DNA of 64,000 nucleotides from Saururus chinensis (taxonomy: Eukaryota > Streptophyta > Magnoliopsida > Piperales > Saururaceae). Positions 57,346 through 64,000 of the stretch are shown piece after piece. The number at the start of each line of letters is the position of its first letter. Position 1 is the stretch's first letter. Position numbers and translations under genes: made by a program. The notes below the pieces were generated by a model. It was not told the DNA's origin and searched no databases. It saw only the letters and a list, made by a program, of their open reading frames with translations. The stretch lies in the NCBI GenBank assembly GCA_035235625.1, contig CP141148.1, positions 4,149,001-4,213,000 on the forward strand, read 5' to 3'.

Positions 57346-57679
57346 TACAATTGTTTGTTCTTTCCTTTTAAGTGAAAACTATTTGACTCAGCTTCCCTTT
57401 GATGCTTTGATGAGGAAAAAAGAAGCCAGATGTGTAAAATACTTGCTTCAGTTCATTGAGAATTTAGACCATGCCATTTTTTTTTATCCATATTTTTCGA
57501 AGTCAAAATTTATTTAACTTCTTATTTTAATTCATTTTAATATCCAACCAGTTATTGTACTGAGAGAACTCGGACCTGACTGGTTTAGTAGAATATTTTG
57601 AACTGTTGGTTTCTTGGAATAAAAGGGGAAGGGGTGGGAGAGGTAGGATTGAATGGGGCGGAGTAGAAGCGAGGTGGAA

Positions 57680-58073
57680 TGTTGTGACCAAATATTGGTC
57701 ACTGTGGGGCCCGCACATAAGCCACATGCTCTCTTCTCCCTTGTAATAGACAAATTAGGAGTTACTTGATAGGTAGTCTACTATAGAAAGTAGATGTTTA
57801 GTAATAGTTAATTTCCTTATCGTAGAAGGAGATGATTTAGGTTATTCTATTTGGAGTATGATAGTAGAGCTCGATCTCTATATATTGTACCAAATTGAAA
57901 TCAGTGAAAGAATTTACACAATTTTAGTTAATTGAATAGATAGTTTTTACTGAATGACCTCTCTCTCTCTCTCCTCTCTCTCTGATTATTGTCTGTTCTC
58001 ATGAAGGGTCTTGCTTGCTTGTATTCCACTACCCGCTACCCTAAACCATGGATTGTAGGCAAGTATATGAACA
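57680..58073 (+). repeat. Probable LTR remnant
   Basis: Starts TGTTGTGACC after a purine-rich GGTGGAA. It contains a TATA-like CTATATATTG at about 57879 and a downstream AAGAATTTACAC, and may end ATGAACA. The layout resembles the promoter/R-U5 part of an LTR. No partner LTR or duplication was seen. Confidence 0.4.
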
Positions 58074-58164
58074 GGTGTGAGCTGAAACTATATGCTTGGA
58101 AAACCTTACTATCGACATTTTTTTTTATAGGGATTGAATGTCACACATTATGGTTGCTGGATGC

Positions 58165-59245
58165 TTAGAGTAGTGATACCACCGGATCAAGTTCGGGTCG
58201 GGTTTTGGTAAACCCGACTCCGATACCATTTAAAAAATCAAAACCCGAATCCTATACCAAACCCGTCACGGGTTAAAAAACTTACACCAAACCCGACTCC
58301 TAATGGTAAAATCAAAACCCGAACCCGACCCAAATAATTTACCACTAACCCTACCCGACCAGAACCGAACCGAATCTGAAAAAATATCACAGCTCACGCC
58401 ATTGATAAAACCTCTGCTCACACCATTGGAAACGATTCAAAACCTCTGCTCACACCATTGAAAACGATGATTCAGTAAGCAAATTCCACACTACCAACTA
58501 TCCATGTCATCCAGAACAGCAAAAACAACAAAAAAACAAAATAATTGAGTATCAAAAAATCCACAAAAAAAAAAAATTGCCTCCTTCAACAGAAACACAG
58601 CTGCAGCACTTCAAATCGTCAATTCTCACGGACCGGGTTTCGTAGAGTCGGAGCTTCTCGAGGGAGTAAGAAAGGCAGATCCAGACGGACCAGAGGCCCG
58701 CGACGGCGAAAGACAGATCCAGACGGACCAGACACAGATCCAGACACAACTTGAGTAAAAGAAGTACCTTTCACTTCGGGTCACAGAAGAGGGAGGAGGA
58801 TTGAAGCGGATTCAGTGCGAAAATTTTGCTTCCTCCGTCAGCAAAGGCTGCCGTCAGGAGCAGGCACTTGCAGCGAGCCTCCGGTGAGATGGAAAGGGGT
58901 CTTGACTGGAGTCTGGAGTCGGCGAGACAGAGAGGAGGTGCCTGGCATCACTGCGCCGGCGAGATAGAAAGGACCAGTCGACGAGCTCTGGAGGCGGAGC
59001 GGCGGACTGGTCGACCGTAAAATTGAAATGAGGTCCGGGAGAGAATTAGGGTATGGATAACATATACCGGGTCGGGTCGGGTTGGGTAAGGAAAAACCCG
59101 AATCCGACCCGACCCGAATAGTTCGAGTCAAAATTTAAACCCGAACCTAATTTATTTTACTATTTAACATATCTAAACATAACTCAATAGGGTCGGGTCG
59201 GGTCGGGTCAGGTTTATAAAAAACCCGACCCGAGTGTTAGTGAAT
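58165..59245. repeat. CCCGACCC/GGGTCGGG-rich transposon-like repeat
   Basis: The left part (58190-58380) and right part (59060-59245) are full of AACCCGA, GGGTCGGGT and their inverses, a signature shared with the MITE at 21530-21990. The central part is more GC-rich with a small duplication (CTCTGCTCACACCATTG twice near 58412 and 58447). Ends are not well defined. No credible gene lies inside. Confidence 0.5.
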
Positions 59246-59384
59246 GTCTCTCATCCGTTATTTCTGCACCTATATAACTAACTGATGATCCATTGGTCGG
59301 AAACCATACCTGGCATTTAGATGCCTCATTTGTTATGTGTTGCGTGGATCTAAAAAAGAGCTGGTCTTTATTATTGGAACATAA

Positions 59385-62300
59385 TTATAAGGAAAATTAT
59401 GAAAATAATATTTAAAAAATTATTATTAAAATTATATTTTTTTATATTTTTGCCGAATGACGAAATTAGTTTTAAGTTAATTTTATCCTTTCGAATGATC
59501 AAATCACCACACTTCGGGTTTTTGACTGAAGGTTTTGACGTTTAAGTGGATTTCATCTTTATGAAAGTTGATTCTGTCCTTACGAATGATAAAATACACT
59601 TAACACTAGATTTCTTCTTAATTTTTTTTAAAATAAATTAAAATTGAAAGCAACCTCTGTCCCTGTATAACATCACATATGTTCTACACAACAAACATAT
59701 AAATTACAATAATATCAACATATCAGGTGATTAAAAAGTATATGGGTAATATATAAATTATATATAATATTCACATAATGTTTTGGTTTACAAAACAAGC
59801 ATATAACAACTCTAAGTCACTCTACCTCTCCTACCCTTGTGACCTCGACCACGACCCCAACTCCGATGGTGCTCCTCCTACTCCTCCGGATTTGTATAAG
59901 TAATAGATGGCTCACCATAAGTAACAGAAGGCTCCACATAAGATAATGGGATAAGATATGTACAAGCTGCCTAATGTCGTCTATGATATACTATCGGATC
60001 TAGCTGGGAGTAGTTTAAATGTAGAGCAACCGGAGATGATGAACATGGAGGAGAGCACGAGCCAGGTGTTGTAGATGAAGATGGAATATCCGGGAATGGA
60101 GCGTGCCTCGACCGTGTCTGAGCTACCTCATCGGTGGGATACTGTCCATGAACGACTATAATAACCAATTGAAGTAGTGGCAAGCTATGAAGGACATCTT
60201 CATGTTGTCTGATCATCAACTAACATGATGCTAATAGGACCTTACCTGAAGTATAGGTGTTAATTGCATCAGTCATATAGGCATATGTTCATCGCACTAA
60301 ACCAAGTTATAAAAAAATTAAAATAAAAGTCATATAAATAATAAAAGAGAAATAAAAAAATATTATTATATAATTAATTAAGATATACTTACCAAAACTA
60401 CCTCAGATACACCCCTAAGCTGATATGTCATTTCCTCTATATCATCGCGTAGTAAAATATGTCTGTGCATAATGGGTAAATACCACTGCACATAGAGGCT
60501 AAAAATATCTCGCGATATTGTAGCCATCTCCCTTTAGATAATAGTGGCTCTCTATTATCCCATTGAGCGATATATGCTACATGATGTAGAGCCCAGTCAG
60601 TAATATGACAGCCTTATCAGTAGGCAATTGCATTGTCTACCACAACATCCCTTGTGTCGTCAACCATCTGTTGAGCACCTTTCTCATCTCTAACACCTTC
60701 TTATTTCATACCTTACTCTTCTTCACTTGCTTCGTCAATATTACCTTCACCTTCATTGGCCTCATTTACATCAGCATCATCATCATGGACATAGGTGCCC
60801 CTACACATAAATATCACACATGTATTGAATTTCATATTACTTAAACACTTTTTTAAAAACTAAAAATGTTAGATTCGTTTATAAATATATATTTCACCTT
60901 TGATTGGATGGTCCAACATCAGTATGTCCAACACCTGTGTAGGGGTAATGGATGCCCATCGAGTTCCAAACCAGGCACCGCCTTGAGACATTTCAATGCT
61001 AAATGTCTCCTGTACATACAATGTGTACCTTCTGCATTGCACACAAAATTCAAATTTTGATATCCTAATTTTCATTGTCAATTATTAGATTCACATAGGA
61101 TTCACATCTTAAGAAACCTTATCTCCAATTGGTCCACTTCCATCATCAAAAGGTGCAAACAACCTATGGCGTTCATTTGAAGATACTGCCATCAATAAAT
61201 TTCTTCTTCATTATCATCCACTCGCATTTGCATGTGTCTTTCACTTCTCACATTTGTTTCAGAGCTCCTGTGTAAACTCCTACTTACACAGCGCCCTTCA
61301 CTAGGCACTCGGGCCTCTTTTTCGAGAAATAGATCGAAACAAAATATGTGAGACAAATGGTAAAATATTTGTCTTAATGTTGCATCATCATCTACACGTA
61401 GTAGTCTTGATCTCCATCCAAATATCGGAATATTACATTTTATAGTAATTTTCTATCTCCTTCGATCCCAACCAACTTCGCTAACTACTTACATCTTAAG
61501 TTCATCATAAACAAATGGTTTCTTGATGAATAATCCATCTATGCCTCCTTCACGGTGAAACATAAAACTAACTATTTCTTTCACCATCTCTATTTACTTA
61601 ATTCATAACTAATAAATTATAGAAATAATACATTAAACAATTACTTCAAAATAAGTATTTTACTTAATGAAATATGATATTAATCTATTACTCGAACGTA
61701 ATCAAGCAATCCCACTCTAACAACAAAAATCATATCACAATTCCATAAAACCATAGCACAATTCCACTCCCTTAACACTAAAATTAATAGTGCTAATATA
61801 TGACTTGATTGCAAAATTAAAACAACCAGTCAAATCAGCTAGTATGTAAAATGTAATGAATCTCGCCTAAAAAAATATTACTAAAAAAGCTTAAGAACGA
61901 CAACAACTACTCTTACATTTAAGAAAAAATCAAAATATTTTAAACAAATATATTGCAAGAAAGCAACAATCCAGCAACAGAATCAAACATCATAACTACT
62001 TTCTTTAAATAAAAACTACAAATATTTCAAAAATCTAAGCAGTTCTTCAAACCCAATTCATCATAAACATGGAATGTTTTCAAAAATCAATTGTAGAGTT
62101 CATGAATGACAAATAAGTAGTCATCAAGTTTGTAACTTGAACACAAACACTATCAAAATCAGCAGAATTTTGAGAAAATTGCCCCAAAACATGTTGTTTT
62201 TAATGTAGAAACCAACTTTGAATCCAAAAAAGCAATTCGTCAAAGACAAGGGAAGACTGGATTACAAATATTAGGAACAAGCAGCAAAATTTTGAAGGCT

Positions 62301-62900
62301 AAAGCAGGAAATTTACCTAGAAATTGTAGCAGATTTGTGCAAAATGGTGGAGGATCTGGGCGGATTTGGGCAAAATTGAGGCGGCCGATTGTTTTGAGCG
62401 AAGGGGACAGCGGATCTGGGCAAAGTAAAGTGGCGGATGGCGGATCTAGATGAAGTTCTGGATGGCAGAGGTCGGTGGACAGTGGAGAACAGGGCACACA
62501 ACAGTCTGGAAGTGACAAAAATGGTGAAATAGGAGACGAAGAACAGCCAGGAGGGGGGACTGGTGAGTAAGTAGCCCACAGATTTCGTCCTTTTGAATGA
62601 CAAAATCAACTTAAGTCCCGATACGTTTGTTTCGATAAGGGCAAATTTGGAGATTTAATCCTTTGAAAGGATGAAATCACTCGAAAGAGGATTTGGTCCT
62701 TCGGAATGACAAAATCAACTTTAAGCTGATTTCATCCTTCAAAAGGACGAAATTAGGGGAAAGTAAAAAAAAATGTCACACAAGCGCCAGCATTTGGCTA
62801 GCACCTACAAGGCCAAAACGGACACCACTTTGGGAAATATTTTTCTAACTTTGCGATTTTGGTAATTATTTTTTTAATATTATTTTAATAATTTTCCCCA
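59385..62900. mobile_element. 3.5-kb inverted-repeat (MULE-like) element with plant-mobile-domain-like exons
   Basis: GGAAAATTATGAAAATAATATT at the left is the approximate inverse of AATATTATTTTAATAATTTTCC at the right. Inside each end are repeated modules of the TTTCATCCTTT-GAATGACAAAAT type, which also occur in the element at 37860-39525. The minus strand holds broken coding pieces. A flanking duplication was not found and the superfamily is inferred. Confidence 0.55.
59825..61330 (-). pseudogene. Plant-mobile-domain-like transposon gene, broken
   Basis: Minus-strand pieces: about 61330-61165 (EARVPSEGRCVSRSLHRSSE, SERHMQMRVDDNEEE), about 61050-60930 (GGAWFGTRWASITPTQ), about 60600-60425 (DWALHHVAYIAQWDNREPLL, then IYPLCTDIFYYAMI and a stop), about 60225-59970 (VVHGQYPTDEVAQTRSRHAP) and a basic Gly/Arg tail RSWGRGRGHKGRRGRV at about 59875-59825. 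HVxYIxxWDxR and a Gly/Arg-rich C-terminus recall plant mobile domain (MAIN-like) proteins spread by MULEs. Pieces are out of frame with one another, and intron positions are not certain. The assignment is tentative. Confidence 0.45.
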
Positions 62901-62949
62901 TATCAAACTAAACAAGCTTTAAATGAATTTATGAGTCAAATTCCCATTG

Positions 62950-63060
62950 AAGTCTCTTCAATAGAGTTCTAGTTTGACCAATTAAAGGAAGAAACATTGA
63001 AAGGATTGTTTCTGTTCTATAGTATTTATCCTGAGGACTACAACATCCCCTTTTATGAGA
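62950..63060 (+). pseudogene. NB-ARC (NBS-LRR resistance gene) remnant
   Basis: The plus strand reads SSIEF, a stop, then FDQLKEETLKGLFLFYSIYP and EDYNIP. In CC-NBS-LRR immune receptors this region is LEFSYDQLKDETLKxCFLYC followed by SxxPEDY. The stop replaces the Ser of FSYD, and the sequence loses similarity after EDYNIP. Only the RNBS-D region is recognisable. Confidence 0.55.
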
Positions 63061-64000
63061 TTTTTGTGCCAATCTATTTATTATTCCATCAAGTGAGATT
63101 TCTTTTATTGCAGTCCATCTTTTTTATTTTTAACAGGATTTGACCAGTCTCACCAAAAATGTAGCAAGTAAAAGCATTTAACACCAAGCAGTATTCAATA
63201 TTGAAGAATTTCAAACCAAGACAAAATTTCTCCATGACATTGACGATGACCTACTTGAATTAGTAAATACATCATGAGAAAAAATATCTTGAGAGCCACA
63301 TATTTGACACATTTGAGAGTTTGTTTCATACTCAAGTCAGATCAATATGTGCAAGTTTATTGCAAAAGCTACTGAGTAACCAAAATGATTACGAATTAAA
63401 GCCAATTTAAAGCAAGGGTTGAACAAGGTAGTGCATTTAATACCATATGACTTTGCACACAACATGTTGAGCATCCTTAGAGAAGCTTCTGGGACATTGT
63501 CATGGCTATGCCTCTTTTTAGTTTTGAGGGATCCCCTCGTGAGATAATGAGTGCCACAAGGACCACAGAAAGAAAAGTAAATACGATGAATGACAACGCT
63601 AGCCTAAGTTTCATTTACCTGGCAAGCCACTAACCTGCTCCAATGCTTTTGCTATTCCTTGGCATTGCTAACCATTGTGTATTTTTCCTGGTCAGTCCTC
63701 TAATTAGCCTTCCATGCAAGTGAAAAAAGTTAAAAGGGTGCTCCTATTTATCTTCCTTGAGCTTATCCGTACTATAGGTTGAGTTACCCGATCATTCAAG
63801 GAGTAAATATGTATTTACTCAAATCAAACCTTTGGACTGAGATTTTGCAACTAGGTTACAAGCCAACTCCACATCAAAAGCATGGGAAGAGAATTAGCAT
63901 CCTTTCAACATACCGAATTACATAAGTAATATGACTTTACTGTGCCAAAAAGCCCAAGCTGAAGTGGAAAAAAGCAGCCCAGAAGAATGAACTATGTGCT
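63061..64000. other. Right end of the window, nothing recognised
   Basis: AT-rich DNA with stops in all frames. It may contain further decayed resistance-gene sequence next to the NB-ARC remnant, but I could not support any piece. Confidence 0.35.

Overview
This window looks like nuclear DNA of a flowering plant. It is intron-bearing and AT-rich, its transposons are of plant types, and it carries plant-specific gene families (a P-class PPR protein, PIP-type secreted peptide precursors, FAR1-type Mutator transposase, plant-style UFL1 and XBAT fragments). I cannot name the species. Host genes are sparse and most of the window is mobile DNA, much of it nested.

Layout. (1) 1 to about 10070: one large Mutator-like element (MULE) whose left tip is cut off by the window edge. 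It has terminal inverted repeats of at least 0.8 kb that are nearly identical, an array of perfect palindromes inside the left repeat, a degraded multi-exon Ulp1/C48 protease gene with an acidic tract, a captured fragment of the host UFM1-ligase gene UFL1, and a FAR1-type transposase cut short at the capture junction. (2) 10.3-12.2 kb: GC-rich tandem repeats and dispersed repeats. (3) 12245-19484: a solo LTR split by a decayed Ty3/gypsy chromovirus; both have target-site duplications. (4) 19.6-21.5 kb and 33.9-35.7 kb: two copies of a segmental duplication, each with one PIP-type peptide precursor gene on the minus strand. (5) 21.5-33.4 kb: a hAT-type MITE, an inverted-repeat element holding XBAT-like ankyrin exons, and a second nest of LTR sequences. 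(6) 36-44 kb: a LINE RNase H remnant, a hairpin-like CT/GA element, MITEs, and then a third PIP-type precursor at 44227 (plus strand) with five regularly spaced peptide units. (7) 46.1-52.7 kb: a minus-strand gene for RNA polymerase III subunit RPC3, recognisable through nine exons but apparently incomplete. (8) 53956-56250: an intronless PPR gene, the most clearly intact gene here. (9) 57-64 kb: LTR and MITE remnants, a 3.5 kb inverted-repeat element with plant-mobile-domain-like exons, and a short NB-ARC resistance-gene remnant.

The likely functional host genes are the three peptide precursors and the PPR gene. The peptide genes form a local cluster made by segmental duplication. The strongest leads are this cluster, in particular the five-unit precursor, and the MULE that pairs an Ulp1-like protease with a captured ubiquitin-like-ligase fragment.
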